Assembly (NCBI RefSeq): GCF_013141695.1
Contig: NZ_WHNY01000074.1
Span: 186,001-250,000 of the forward strand
Origin: Paenibacillus plantarum
GTDB taxonomy: Bacteria; Bacillota; Bacilli; Paenibacillales; NBRC-103111
Direction: 5' to 3'
Length of the DNA: 64,000 bases
Positions 33,425-42,539 of this stretch are shown here, piece by piece. Each line of letters starts with the position of its first letter. The first letter of the stretch is position 1. The translations under genes and the position numbers were made by a program. The notes under the pieces are model-generated. The model saw only the letters and a program-made list of their open reading frames with translations. It was not told the DNA's origin and ran no database searches.

Positions 33425-34961
33425 TCTTATTCAACGCTTTTTTATCCAACTTCCCTAATGGGGTATAGGGCAAATGCTCGACGAAGCTGATCTCTTTGGG
33501 TAACTGAAATCGTGCCAATCTAGCGCGCAGCCAATTTAGGAGTTCGTCTTTCGTCATATCCGTACCAGCTACCAACTGAACCCACGCTTTCAATCGCTGT
33601 CCAAAAAGCTCATCCGCTATCCCCATGACAGCTGCAGCCTCGATGAAGGGGTGTGTGAGCAAGATTTGTTCTACCTCGAACGGATACACATTCTCTCCCG
33701 CTGAAACAATCATACTGTCTACTCTTCCACGCAAAAAGTAATACCCCTTCTCATCCCGATAGCCCAAATCGCCTGTTTCGATCCATGCACTAACTTTGTT
33801 TCGCATCGACCATCTGTTTCGAATACATATTTGACCAACGCTGCCGACCGGAGTTTCTACTTTCTGATCATCCATGATTTTCACATGAACACCATTAATC
33901 TTTCTGCCAATCGTGTTGGCGGAATAGACCAAATCCTGCGGAACTGCAATGATATTCAAACCCGCTTCCGACGTGCCGTACAGATTGTACAGTACTTCTC
34001 CCAATTGACTTAGCGTCTCTTGAACCAATTTCGGATTGAGCTCAGCTCCGCCTGAAGCTATACAAGACAGCGAATTCAAATCGTCTGCGTTGGTTTTTAA
34101 CATTTTATGAACCATTAAAGGAACTACCGTTACGATATCAACCTGATGCTCCCGAATCAATCGACAAGCTCTCTCTGCATCAAATCCGCGTTGAATGACT
34201 ACTTTTTTGCCTAACGCGCAGAAAAGGAGCAACACCGCTACCCCATAACCATGATAAATAGGCGTCGCAATATAGGCTGTATGCTTGTTCAGGATTTGCA
34301 ATCGGGTCAGGAATCCCGCAAAAGGATCCAAATAATTGAATAGCGATGGTTGATGCGCCGCTTCTTTGGCTTTGCCTGTTGTTCCACCTGTCAGCAGCAC
34401 TAATTTCCCGGAGGACGCTCGGCGTTGTTTTCTTTGTTCATAAATAGTTGTAACAGCTAAGTTATTGATCGCAGATGAGGTAGGATGATAGCTGGGCAAT
34501 TTGGCATTCGTGAACGTTGTTTGCTCAAGCAAAGCGCTTAGTTCGTCGTCATAAACCACAAGGTGAAAATCTTTACTTGCCAGAATCCCCTGTAATTGAT
34601 CCTTACCCATTTCCGCATTCAGTAGATAGATATCCGCCCCTGTAAAAGAGACCGCATAGATGGCTTTCACCAAAGAAGCATGGTTTTTGCACAAGAAACC
34701 TACTCTCTTACCGCCAGTAAGTTGGTATTCCTTCTCTAATTGAGCCGAAAGCTGTTTGGATTGTGCAAACAATTGACTATACGTCAAGGTCTCTTGCTCA
34801 TCCGCTAACGCGATTTGGTCCCCATAGGTTCTAGCTGCAAATTGCAACAGAGCCATCAGATTGGTGCCCGATGCGTAGATGGCGGAGGCTAACCGGAACA
34901 ACGCGACCAACGAGAGCAGCCTAATTTGAACTAACACATAGATTAATTTAAACATCTTCAT
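33420..34961 (-). CDS. AMP-dependent acyl-CoA synthetase/ligase (ANL superfamily)
   Basis: 513 residues. The N-terminal stretch is hydrophobic and may touch the membrane. The adenylation core has the phosphate loop LLTGGTTGKAKE, the YNLYGTSEAG motif, and ETGDLGYRDEKGYYFLRGRV (ribose binding), then SAGENVYPFEVEQILL and the terminal catalytic Lys in TPLGKLDKKAL. It activates a carboxylic acid with ATP and forms a thioester with CoA or a carrier. It overlaps the upstream SDR gene by 14 nt, so both are probably made together for lipid or polyketide-like metabolism. The acid is unknown. Confidence 0.9.
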   Translation of the reverse strand: MKMFKLIYVLVQIRLLSLVALFRLASAIYASGTNLMALLQFAARTYGDQIALADEQETLTYSQLFAQSKQLSAQLEKEYQLTGGKRVGFLCKNHASLVKAIYAVSFTGADIYLLNAEMGKDQLQGILASKDFHLVVYDDELSALLEQTTFTNAKLPSYHPTSSAINNLAVTTIYEQRKQRRASSGKLVLLTGGTTGKAKEAAHQPSLFNYLDPFAGFLTRLQILNKHTAYIATPIYHGYGVAVLLLFCALGKKVVIQRGFDAERACRLIREHQVDIVTVVPLMVHKMLKTNADDLNSLSCIASGGAELNPKLVQETLSQLGEVLYNLYGTSEAGLNIIAVPQDLVYSANTIGRKINGVHVKIMDDQKVETPVGSVGQICIRNRWSMRNKVSAWIETGDLGYRDEKGYYFLRGRVDSMIVSAGENVYPFEVEQILLTHPFIEAAAVMGIADELFGQRLKAWVQLVAGTDMTKDELLNWLRARLARFQLPKEISFVEHLPYTPLGKLDKKALNKK

Positions 34962-35802
34962 GGCCGTTACCCTTTTTCCTTGATAATCTAGGCATTGTCC
35001 TGAAAAACAGGGAAGCTAGCCCTCCGAAAATCAACCACCATGGCTTGAACGTTTGCTTCCTGGTATAGATGGCATTACCGATCATCTTGGCGACATGTTC
35101 TGGGGACATGGCCGGTAATTTGCGATACGCTGCGGTTGACAGAATCATAGGTGTTCTTACAAGCGGGAGATACATCGAGGTCGTGGCGATCCCCATCGTG
35201 TTCAGCTCAGGTGCGGCGGATCGAAACCACGTGTCAAAAGCTGACTTCGATGCCTGATACGCCGCCCAATGGGGCATAGGAATAAGCATCACATTGACCG
35301 TCGACATGTTAATGATATGTCCTTGATTTTGCTCAAGCAGCGGTATGATAGAGAGCAATAGTTGAACCGGCGCGAAATAGTTAATCGCCATCGTACGCGT
35401 GAAATCGTGATAACGGTCCAACGACTCCCGAATAGAACGGTTGATCGAATGACCCGCATTGCTGATGACGATATCGAGCCCATCTGGCAGTTGATGGAGA
35501 AAGGTTAGTAAACGCTCCATGTCTTTCGGATCTCGAAGATCCGCAGGGAACACACTTACGTGGGCTGCTTTCACTTCGATATCACTCTTCATGGCTAGGA
35601 GCTTCGCCTCTCGTCTGGCTACCAAGATCAGATGAACCCGCATCTCGGATAGCAGATAAGCAAGTTGCTCACCGATTCCCGAACTGGCACCTGTAATTAG
35701 GACCGTTTTGCCTGCTAGCTGGCGCTCTAGCTTCTGTTTGTTTATTTTCGTCGGTGGGAATAAGAGATTTGAGAGAAGACTGTGTAGGCTAGCGCTTGGC
35801 AT
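34948..35802 (-). CDS. SDR family NAD(P)-dependent oxidoreductase
   Basis: About 284 residues. A leader of ~30 residues precedes the cofactor motif TVLITGASSGIGEQLAY. ISNAGHSINRS and the catalytic YQASKSAFD follow, preceded by HIINMSTVNVML. The C-terminus has a hydrophobic-basic tail (PWWLIFGGLASLFFRTM), suggesting membrane contact, as in DltE/lipid-linked SDRs. I use the ATG at 35802 (AGAAGG 10 nt upstream); an earlier TTG/ATG pair lies inside a dispersed repeat. Overlaps the acyl-CoA ligase, its probable partner. Confidence 0.86.
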   Translation of the reverse strand: MPSASLHSLLSNLLFPPTKINKQKLERQLAGKTVLITGASSGIGEQLAYLLSEMRVHLILVARREAKLLAMKSDIEVKAAHVSVFPADLRDPKDMERLLTFLHQLPDGLDIVISNAGHSINRSIRESLDRYHDFTRTMAINYFAPVQLLLSIIPLLEQNQGHIINMSTVNVMLIPMPHWAAYQASKSAFDTWFRSAAPELNTMGIATTSMYLPLVRTPMILSTAAYRKLPAMSPEHVAKMIGNAIYTRKQTFKPWWLIFGGLASLFFRTMPRLSRKKGNGHEDV

Positions 35803-35890
35803 GATTTCACTACCTTCTTTAATTGAGGCTTTAATCGGATAAGGGGATGTACTTGGAGTAAGTTCCCCCGCCGCTTCAACTACACACATC

Positions 35891-36085
35891 AATAACTGGA
35901 TAACCTCCAGTTATTTTTCCGATTTAAACTTGAATTTCAGATTTAACTGGAAAATATGTAGCTAATTATCGAGTTTCTGCTGTTTCTGAAGCAATCGTTT
36001 GAAATTAAATGTAGGTTATACAGTTAATCCTATAAAATCGGAAATTCTCACGGAATTAACTGTATGTTATCCCGTTATTTAGCAC
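35891..36085. repeat. Dispersed intergenic repeat, site A
   Basis: Four units related to TTAACTG-N9to12-GTTA lie about 50-60 bp apart (35891, 35941, 36004, 36054). The first is a perfect palindrome with AATAACTGGA arms, the third is inverted. The tail GAAATTCTCACGGAATTAAC is nearly repeated at 51528-51545. It is the same family as site B at 51376. No protein-coding potential. Confidence 0.65.
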
Positions 36086-36117
36086 ACAGGGCTTAGCGCG
36101 ATCTAGCTGCCCCAGCC

Positions 36118-36981
36118 TTACCCCAACGTCAACACCGTAATCTCAGGACGACACATGAACCGTATCGGACGAACTGATACGCCAATCCCTCGATTCGTGT
36201 AAAGCGTAAGTGCTTGATTGTTCCCTACACGATAAAGTCCTGAGGGATATTTGACGCCATACGGCACGGAGGCCAGTGGCCCAATGATCGGGAGTCTTAC
36301 TTGACCACCGTGGGAATGCCCCGAGAGCTGCAAATGGACGGTTCCCGCAGCTGCAACAACATCGGCATAATCCGGTGCATGGGATAACAGGAGTACCCAT
36401 TCTTCTTTTTTCGCTAACTGCATCGCCGCTTTAAGATTAGGAACGCCCTCCCACATGTCCTCTACGCCGGCGATCCATATGGATTGGCTGTCTTTCTGAA
36501 TCCGTAGTCCCCGATTGCGCAGGCAGTGAAACCCACCACCCTCTAACACATCTGCCACTTCTTCAACATCGCCATAATAATCGTGATTGCCGAGCACGGC
36601 ATAGCAGCCGTAAGTTGCTGTGATCGTCTTCAAAACATCTCGTATTTCTTGCCCCTGCCCACCAATCTCATAATCGACGAGATCGCCGGTGAAGCATACG
36701 ATGTCTGGTTTTTCCGCCTGAATGACCTCAACGACCTTGGTTAATTGCTTGATATCCAGATGAAATCCAAAATGTAGATCACTGAATTGCACAACCCGCA
36801 ATCCCTTGAAGGCCTTCGGCAGTGTAGGAAAAGCCAAAGAAATACGCTCCACTTGCAACCAACGAGGCTCAACCCATGTGGCATACCCGTAACTTAACGG
36901 TGGGACTGATAATAGACTTCCACCCAGCAGCAAACCCTTTTTCAAAAAGGAACGACGACTCATTTTCTCTTTATTGTCCAT
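36118..36981 (-). CDS. Metallophosphoesterase with Tat-type signal
   Basis: About 287 residues. Signal: twin Arg in MSRRSFLKKGLLLGGSLL. All five calcineurin-like motifs are present: VQFSDLHFG, GDLVD, GNHDY, LLSHAPD, SGHSHGGQ, holding two metal ions. It resembles YkuE of Bacillus, a Tat-exported cell-wall enzyme, so the place of action is probably outside the membrane. No strong ribosome site separates the candidate starts at 36999, 36981 and 36963. Monocistronic. Confidence 0.9.
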   Translation of the reverse strand: MDNKEKMSRRSFLKKGLLLGGSLLSVPPLSYGYATWVEPRWLQVERISLAFPTLPKAFKGLRVVQFSDLHFGFHLDIKQLTKVVEVIQAEKPDIVCFTGDLVDYEIGGQGQEIRDVLKTITATYGCYAVLGNHDYYGDVEEVADVLEGGGFHCLRNRGLRIQKDSQSIWIAGVEDMWEGVPNLKAAMQLAKKEEWVLLLSHAPDYADVVAAAGTVHLQLSGHSHGGQVRLPIIGPLASVPYGVKYPSGLYRVGNNQALTLYTNRGIGVSVRPIRFMCRPEITVLTLG

Positions 36982-37070
36982 ATTACAATTATATAACATG
37001 ACCTACAACGTGAGAAGGCTGTCCCTCCGGCAGATGAACACTGCTGAAGAAACAGCCTCTAGGGCAACGC

Positions 37071-38051
37071 TTATTTTGCAAGTGCAGCAAGCACATCATC
37101 AATCTTTTTGCCATCAGCGATTGGACCGCTTTTCATCCATGTTTCAAAATTAACCTGATACACATGCCCCTTTTTGACAGCCGGAAGACTCTGCCACAGC
37201 GGACTAGCGAGCAATTCCTTGGTCTTGTCCTCTGCTCCTGTATCCGTTGTAATAAAGATGTGATCGGCATCCAACTGAGGGATCATTTCCATGGATATCG
37301 GCACAACTTTCCCATTCTTGTCCAAAATCAATTCTTTCACAAGCTTCGATGGCGTAAGCCCCAAATCTTGATATACAACAGGTCCGGCATAACCCGGGCC
37401 GCCATAGAGTCGGAACTCTTTCGTATGAACACGAACGATTGCAACCGTTTGATCGCCAATCTTTTGCTTGATGGTCGCTCCAGCCTGCTTGGCTCTCTGG
37501 TCATACTTCTCAATGACATCCTTCGCTTTGTCTGTTTTGCCAAACAGATCACCTAAAGTGCGAATCGTCGCTCTCCAATCTGCTCTTGCATCTTTAAAGG
37601 CGTACATCGGAGCCACTTTGGAAAATTGACCATACCTTTTCTCATCATATACATTTTCCAAAATGAGATCAGGCGCCGCTTCCAAAACGGCTTCTACACT
37701 TCCACTCACATCGATGGACGGTATCGAAAGACCCAGATAATCCTGTCCGCTCCATGTTCCGATCTTCGATTGCTTGAACGGCTGAATGCCCAACGACAGC
37801 AGTTCGTCTTCCAAATAAATTCCGAGAATCCGCTTCGCATCAGCGGGAATCTTCACTTCATGACCGATCTCATCCTTGACTGTCTTCTCCTGAGCTGCAG
37901 GCTTGGCCGACGCCGTTTCCTTCACAGTACTTGGGCTGACCGTCGCGGTCGCAGTGTTCGCTGCATTCGTATTCTTAGACCCACAACCTGTAAGCGATAC
38001 CCCCAATGTGACAGCCAGTGCCCCCATCATCCATAAACGAGTTTTCTTCAT
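37071..38051 (-). CDS. Siderophore/iron ABC transporter substrate-binding lipoprotein
   Basis: About 326 residues with lipobox LTGCGS. A PBP2-type siderophore fold follows: KDEIGHEVKIPADAKRILGI, two lobes joined by a helix, and VRVHTKEFRLYGGPGYAGPV. It captures a ferric siderophore outside the cell. The ATG at 38051 is chosen, 11 nt after AAGGAG. A Fur box lies 32 bp upstream. No permease or ATPase gene is adjacent, so it must share transporters encoded elsewhere. It is clearly paralogous to the binding half of the Btr-like regulator next door. Confidence 0.9.
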   Translation of the reverse strand: MKKTRLWMMGALAVTLGVSLTGCGSKNTNAANTATATVSPSTVKETASAKPAAQEKTVKDEIGHEVKIPADAKRILGIYLEDELLSLGIQPFKQSKIGTWSGQDYLGLSIPSIDVSGSVEAVLEAAPDLILENVYDEKRYGQFSKVAPMYAFKDARADWRATIRTLGDLFGKTDKAKDVIEKYDQRAKQAGATIKQKIGDQTVAIVRVHTKEFRLYGGPGYAGPVVYQDLGLTPSKLVKELILDKNGKVVPISMEMIPQLDADHIFITTDTGAEDKTKELLASPLWQSLPAVKKGHVYQVNFETWMKSGPIADGKKIDDVLAALAK

Positions 38052-38082
38052 GTCGATTACCACTCCTTATGCCTCTCTTTAC

Positions 38083-38097
38083 TGAGAATCGTTATCA
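38083..38097. promoter_or_regulatory. Fur box
   Basis: TGAGAAT-C-GTTATCA, a 7-1-7 inverted repeat matching 12 of 14 arm positions of the Bacillus consensus TGATAAT-N-ATTATCA. It sits between the Btr-like gene and the siderophore-binding gene, in position to repress the latter when iron is plentiful. Confidence 0.75.
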
Positions 38098-38163
38098 ATT
38101 GTATCGTGATCCTCTTCGACTGCCAAGGACAAAACCGTTCATGGAGATGGACAATTGTGACAT

Positions 38164-39741
38164 CTATTGTCCCAGGAATCGCAATGCTTCCTCCATCTTC
38201 ATGGTATTCATCAAGATGCCGCTGCTCATCCATGTATAGTAATCTGCGTGATAGACATTCCCTCGCTTCACAGCTGGTATGTCATGCCAGTTTCGGCTGT
38301 CCATCAACGTCTGCAGCTGCTCTTCGCAACCTGGATCGACGACAAGCAGCAGTTGGTCCGCATCGAGCTGTGAAAGATGCGATATCGATACGCTTGCCCA
38401 GTAATCGTCCCAAGCCAGTCGGCGCACAAGACCTGGCGCCTTCAGTCCCAAATCCCCATACAGCACAGGTGCCGTATACGAATGCCTGGACCCGCCATAC
38501 AAGCGAATTTGATCTGCATGGATTCGCAGCAAAGCGACCGTTTGCTCACCGATAGCTGACTTGATCTGTGTCGATGTTTCATGGCATTTGCGTTCATAAC
38601 GGGAAAGCGCCTCTTCCAGCTCTTCCGATTTGCCCAGCAAAGTAGCAATTTCACCCAAAACGCGCCTCCACTCCTGTTTATACGAGATCGTAAACGTCGG
38701 TGCGATTCGATTCAGCCTGGCTTCCAGCTTCGGATCAATGTATTGGCTGCAAAGAATCAAATCCGGCTCAATCTGCAGCAGTTGGCTCAGATGACGTTCG
38801 CCTAGCTCAGCTTCCTGCTCTCCTAAATGAATGGATCGTTGCACTTGGGACGACAAGGGGTGTACTCTATCAATCATAGAAGCGTAAGGGGTAACCCCCA
38901 ATGCTAGCATATGGTCTACATACGGCGGGAACAGGCATGCCACATGGTTTCTTTGTTTCTCCATATAGACTGTAGGCGACATGCCAACCTCTTGCTTGAA
39001 TTTGCGGCTAAAATAGTACTGCTCGCCATAACCGGCATATTCTGCGATCCAACCAATCGACGCTTGACCGCGAATCAACTCGCGTTTGGCATGATTGATG
39101 CGAATGTTCGTCAAATACTCGCCTAGCGTCCTGCCAGTCTCTTTCCTGAATATACGGGAGAAATATTCAGGGCTCATGCCAGCCATTTGCGCAAGCATGT
39201 CGCGTGTAAGATTATCCTGGAAATGACGCTCCATATAGTCGATTATCCGGGCAATTCGCTCCTTCGCTTGTCCGACAGCTTCGTTGCCCAAATCCTTCAT
39301 CACCCAGTAAAGGAGCTCTTGAAAAACTACATTTAAACGGAACCGTTCAACGCGCTCTTGGCTATCGCGCTCCATATACAGTCGTTTGGCGAGATCTACT
39401 GCTTGAGCCAGCGAATGCTCTGGGATAGCGCCGCACCACACTTTGTCGCCTTGGCCCGTATCTCCTGAATTGCCTATCGGCTTCTGGTCGTAAGGAAAAG
39501 CCTCGAAGGTGAAATCGTACCAGGCCAATCCTTCTCCTGTGCTCACGCTGGCAGCCGTATACGTCCCTGGCCGCAGCAGGCAGCAGCTGCCTCGTTGAAG
39601 AGGAATCCACTCGCCATCCACCATACATTTGCCTTCTCCGCCTAGGATAAGAAGCATTCTATAGGCATGCGGAATCTGCAGCTTGATGAATCCATCCGTG
39701 TCCAAACGATGATATTGAATCTGAAGCAGCCTAAGCGCCAC
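38164..39741 (-). CDS. Btr-like AraC regulator fused to a siderophore-binding domain
   Basis: 525 residues: an N-terminal cupin-like part (to ~125), two AraC helix-turn-helix motifs at about 165-265 (TRDMLAQMAGMSPEYFSRIF and SIGWIAEYAGYGEQYYFSRKF), then a periplasmic-type Fe-siderophore binding domain without a signal peptide (about 275-525). In Bacillus, Btr senses bacillibactin this way and activates uptake genes. The GTG at 39741 has no ribosome site; in-frame codons upstream read LERWLPLDK, the usual AraC beginning, and an ATA at 39780 sits 7 nt after GAGGG, so the true start may be further out. Confidence 0.88.
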   Translation of the reverse strand: MALRLLQIQYHRLDTDGFIKLQIPHAYRMLLILGGEGKCMVDGEWIPLQRGSCCLLRPGTYTAASVSTGEGLAWYDFTFEAFPYDQKPIGNSGDTGQGDKVWCGAIPEHSLAQAVDLAKRLYMERDSQERVERFRLNVVFQELLYWVMKDLGNEAVGQAKERIARIIDYMERHFQDNLTRDMLAQMAGMSPEYFSRIFRKETGRTLGEYLTNIRINHAKRELIRGQASIGWIAEYAGYGEQYYFSRKFKQEVGMSPTVYMEKQRNHVACLFPPYVDHMLALGVTPYASMIDRVHPLSSQVQRSIHLGEQEAELGERHLSQLLQIEPDLILCSQYIDPKLEARLNRIAPTFTISYKQEWRRVLGEIATLLGKSEELEEALSRYERKCHETSTQIKSAIGEQTVALLRIHADQIRLYGGSRHSYTAPVLYGDLGLKAPGLVRRLAWDDYWASVSISHLSQLDADQLLLVVDPGCEEQLQTLMDSRNWHDIPAVKRGNVYHADYYTWMSSGILMNTMKMEEALRFLGQ

Positions 39742-40130
39742 TTTATCTAGCGGCAGCCACCTTTCTAGGGTATCATCTATCGCCGATCCCTCATTTCCTT
39801 CTGTCTTTTGCTTTAGCGTAGCACAAAACGGCTGGACATGTGTTCTTATCCATAAACATCGTTTCCGCAGCTCACACCAAACGCAGCGCTGGCTCCATCT
39901 TTAGCAGCCTCTCTTATACACACAGTATACCCAAACCTAGCTGGCCTTGTAAGGGAGTCTCGACTAGAAAGCAAGATTGCAAAAGCCGATCTGCACGATA
40001 CTAGAGGAATAAACTTAATCAGGTGAGAGAAATATTTCCAATCGCATGCAACAAATCTTCCATGCCATCCGTTTAGTGGATACAGGTAAAATAATGGAAA
40101 CCTACAATAACGAAGCAAAGGATGAGCTAG
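39742..40130. other. Intergenic region, divergent promoters expected
   Basis: Nearly 400 bases between divergent genes. Its left end holds the probable extra codons of the Btr-like gene (to 39780) and the GAGGG at 39788-39792. No clear -10/-35 pair or operator could be recognised further right. Confidence 0.4.
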
Positions 40131-42479
40131 ATGAAGAAAAAGGTTTTGGCCGTAGGCCTCCTAACGACCGCAATCCTCTTAACATCCGCTTTTACACCTG
40201 TCTCTACGCAGGCTGGTCAGGAAACGATCGTCAAGCTTGAAGGGCAACCGATTGCTTTCTCGCAGCAGCCACGTATGATGGATGGCATTCTAATGGCGCC
40301 TGTTCGCGATCTTGCAACCGCTTTAGACATGGAAGTAACTTGGAATGAAGCTGAACGGACTGCTGTCGTTACACGCAATGGGTACGAGCTTAAGCTGCCC
40401 CTGAATGCCGACTATGCCAACATCAACGGGCAAGCAACCACCATGAATGGTAGTACCCAAATCGTAAGTGACTCCCTCTACGTCCCACTGCGTTTCTTTA
40501 TGGAGAGTGTCAATCATGTTGTTCGCTGGGATTCAGCAACTAGTTCCGTTAATATCACCAAGCAAACGGACAGCTTGCCGGTTGTCGGTACTTATGACCA
40601 CTTAGTTACCCTATTAACGCAGAATGAAAGCAACGGGATGCGCACAAATGTTGTCATGATGAAATCTGCCATCGCTGAATCTTCCTCGACAGCCCCAGTG
40701 CCAGCTCCCCCCGGCATTGCTGGTGTCGTGGTCCAAGACTCGGCCAAATCCGTGTCACCCGAGTACTCTGGAACGAATGTGCAAGTGCAAGGTGTGGACG
40801 AATCGGATGTCGTCAAGTCAGATGGAACGTACATTTATACCGTGAATAAGCAGCGGATCGTCGTCACCCAAGCGTATCCGGCAGATCAGATGAAAGTGCT
40901 GAGTATCCTTGATTTCCCCCAAGCGGCAAACACCACAAACGCGCAGTTCCAACCGAGTGAAATCTACGTGGATGATACGCATCTGGTCGTGTTGGGGCAA
41001 TCCTATCAAAACCTCATCCCCGTGCCATATAATGAGGCCTCAAGCAACAGCAGCAAAACCATCGGCATTGTAGACAAGAGAATGATTTCACCGATCCGAT
41101 CGCAGGCAACGACGAAGGTCATGGTTTACGATCTCACGGATCGGAGTAACCTGAAGTTACTGAAAGAAGTTGAGCTTGAAGGAGACTATATTTCTTCCCG
41201 TAAAATGGGGTCTTCACTCTATTTTATCGCCAATAAATATGTCAATTACTATTACTACCGCGATAAGGCGAATACGGATGACGCCAAAAAAGAACTAGCC
41301 CCAGCTTATCGAGATTCCTCGGCAGGTGATTCTTTCACCTCGATTCCGTTAGATCAAATCTACTATTTGCCCAAAGCCCTTGAGCCCAACTATGTGCTCG
41401 TCGGAGGTCTTAATCTGGGCGATCTGACGCAGACGATGAATGTCACCTCGTACCTCGGCTCGGGTCAGAATGTCTACGCGTCTGAAGAGAACCTCTACGT
41501 GGCGGCCACAACCTATGAAGATCAACAGCAGGAGACGAACCTGTATCAATTTGGGCTAAACACAGGAAAAGCTGTATATAAAAATACCGGCAAAGTGCCT
41601 GGTCATCTTCTCAATCAATTCTCGATGGATGAGCATAACGGTCACCTCCGACTTGCTACAACCACGGGAGAAGTCTGGCGGACAGATGAAGGCACATCCA
41701 AAAACCACGTCTACATCCTTGACGCGAACCTGAAAGAGGAAGGCAAGATCTTAAACATCGCGCCAGGCGAGCGCATCTATTCTACCCGTTTCATGGGCGA
41801 CCGCGCCTATATGGTTACTTTTAAAAACACGGACCCGCTATTCGTCTTAGACTTAAAGCAACCGGATCAGCCGAAATTGTTAGGGGCATTAAAGATCCCA
41901 GGCTACAGCAACTATCTGCATCCTTATGATGAAAACCATATTATTGGCTTCGGCAAAGATACGGTTGAGGTTGAAAACAAAAACGCAGCAGGCTCACAAT
42001 CCATCGCCTATTATCAGGGCATGAAAGTAGCTTTATTCGATGTATCCGATGTGAATAATCCGAAGGAGAAATTTACGGAGCTGATCGGGGATCGGGGAAC
42101 GGATTCTGAGTTGCTGTACAATCATCGTGCTTTGCTCTTTTCTAAGGAGAAAAATCTACTTTCCTTCCCTGTTTCGGTGATGAAACTCGACCCTGCGACC
42201 ACCAATTCGAAGAATTCGGCTAGCGCATATGGAAGCTTTGCTTTCCAAGGAGCGTACGTTTACAACCTTGATTTGGAAAAGGGCTTCCAGTTCCGCGGCG
42301 GCATCACCCATCTCTCGAAGGAAGATCTGAGTAAGGCGGGTCAGCATTTCTATGCCGGTGACAAACAGGTGCAGCGCGTTCTTTATATCGGTGACACCCT
42401 GTATACCGTGTCGAACGGATTCATTAAGGCGAACGACCTTAGCACGCTGAAAGAAAAGAATACGGTCGTCATCCCGTAA
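40131..42479 (+). CDS. Secreted beta-propeller protein with copper-amine-oxidase-N domain
   Basis: 782 residues. Signal peptide at ~1-28 (AFTPVSTQA cleavage region). A copper amine oxidase N-terminal-like domain at about 35-145 (MDGILMAPVRDLATALDMEV, LYVPLRFFMESVNHVV) is a common cell-surface module in Paenibacillus. The rest is a Beta_propel family C-terminal domain (VQGVDESDVVKSDGTYIYTV, then propeller blades through ~780). In archaea and bacteria such proteins are extracellular; the role is unknown. AAAGGATGAG precedes the ATG. Stands alone. Confidence 0.85.
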   Translation: MKKKVLAVGLLTTAILLTSAFTPVSTQAGQETIVKLEGQPIAFSQQPRMMDGILMAPVRDLATALDMEVTWNEAERTAVVTRNGYELKLPLNADYANINGQATTMNGSTQIVSDSLYVPLRFFMESVNHVVRWDSATSSVNITKQTDSLPVVGTYDHLVTLLTQNESNGMRTNVVMMKSAIAESSSTAPVPAPPGIAGVVVQDSAKSVSPEYSGTNVQVQGVDESDVVKSDGTYIYTVNKQRIVVTQAYPADQMKVLSILDFPQAANTTNAQFQPSEIYVDDTHLVVLGQSYQNLIPVPYNEASSNSSKTIGIVDKRMISPIRSQATTKVMVYDLTDRSNLKLLKEVELEGDYISSRKMGSSLYFIANKYVNYYYYRDKANTDDAKKELAPAYRDSSAGDSFTSIPLDQIYYLPKALEPNYVLVGGLNLGDLTQTMNVTSYLGSGQNVYASEENLYVAATTYEDQQQETNLYQFGLNTGKAVYKNTGKVPGHLLNQFSMDEHNGHLRLATTTGEVWRTDEGTSKNHVYILDANLKEEGKILNIAPGERIYSTRFMGDRAYMVTFKNTDPLFVLDLKQPDQPKLLGALKIPGYSNYLHPYDENHIIGFGKDTVEVENKNAAGSQSIAYYQGMKVALFDVSDVNNPKEKFTELIGDRGTDSELLYNHRALLFSKEKNLLSFPVSVMKLDPATTNSKNSASAYGSFAFQGAYVYNLDLEKGFQFRGGITHLSKEDLSKAGQHFYAGDKQVQRVLYIGDTLYTVSNGFIKANDLSTLKEKNTVVIP

Positions 42480-42491
42480 ATAAAGAAAAAA

Positions 42492-42515
42492 CCTCGAATC
42501 CTATAAGGATCGGGG
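42492..42515. terminator. Bidirectional intrinsic terminator
   Basis: CCTCGAATCC...GGATCGGGG stem with a bulge and a TATA loop; CTTTT follows on the plus strand and six Ts on the minus strand, serving both convergent genes. Confidence 0.7.
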
Positions 42516-42539
42516 CTTTTGTGTTTGGCTAAGGCCAAC

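Noticed and set aside
37017..37058. AGGCTGT/ACAGCCT hairpin after the siderophore-binding gene
   Set aside because: Only seven pairs with a long structured loop and no U-run, so I did not call a terminator.
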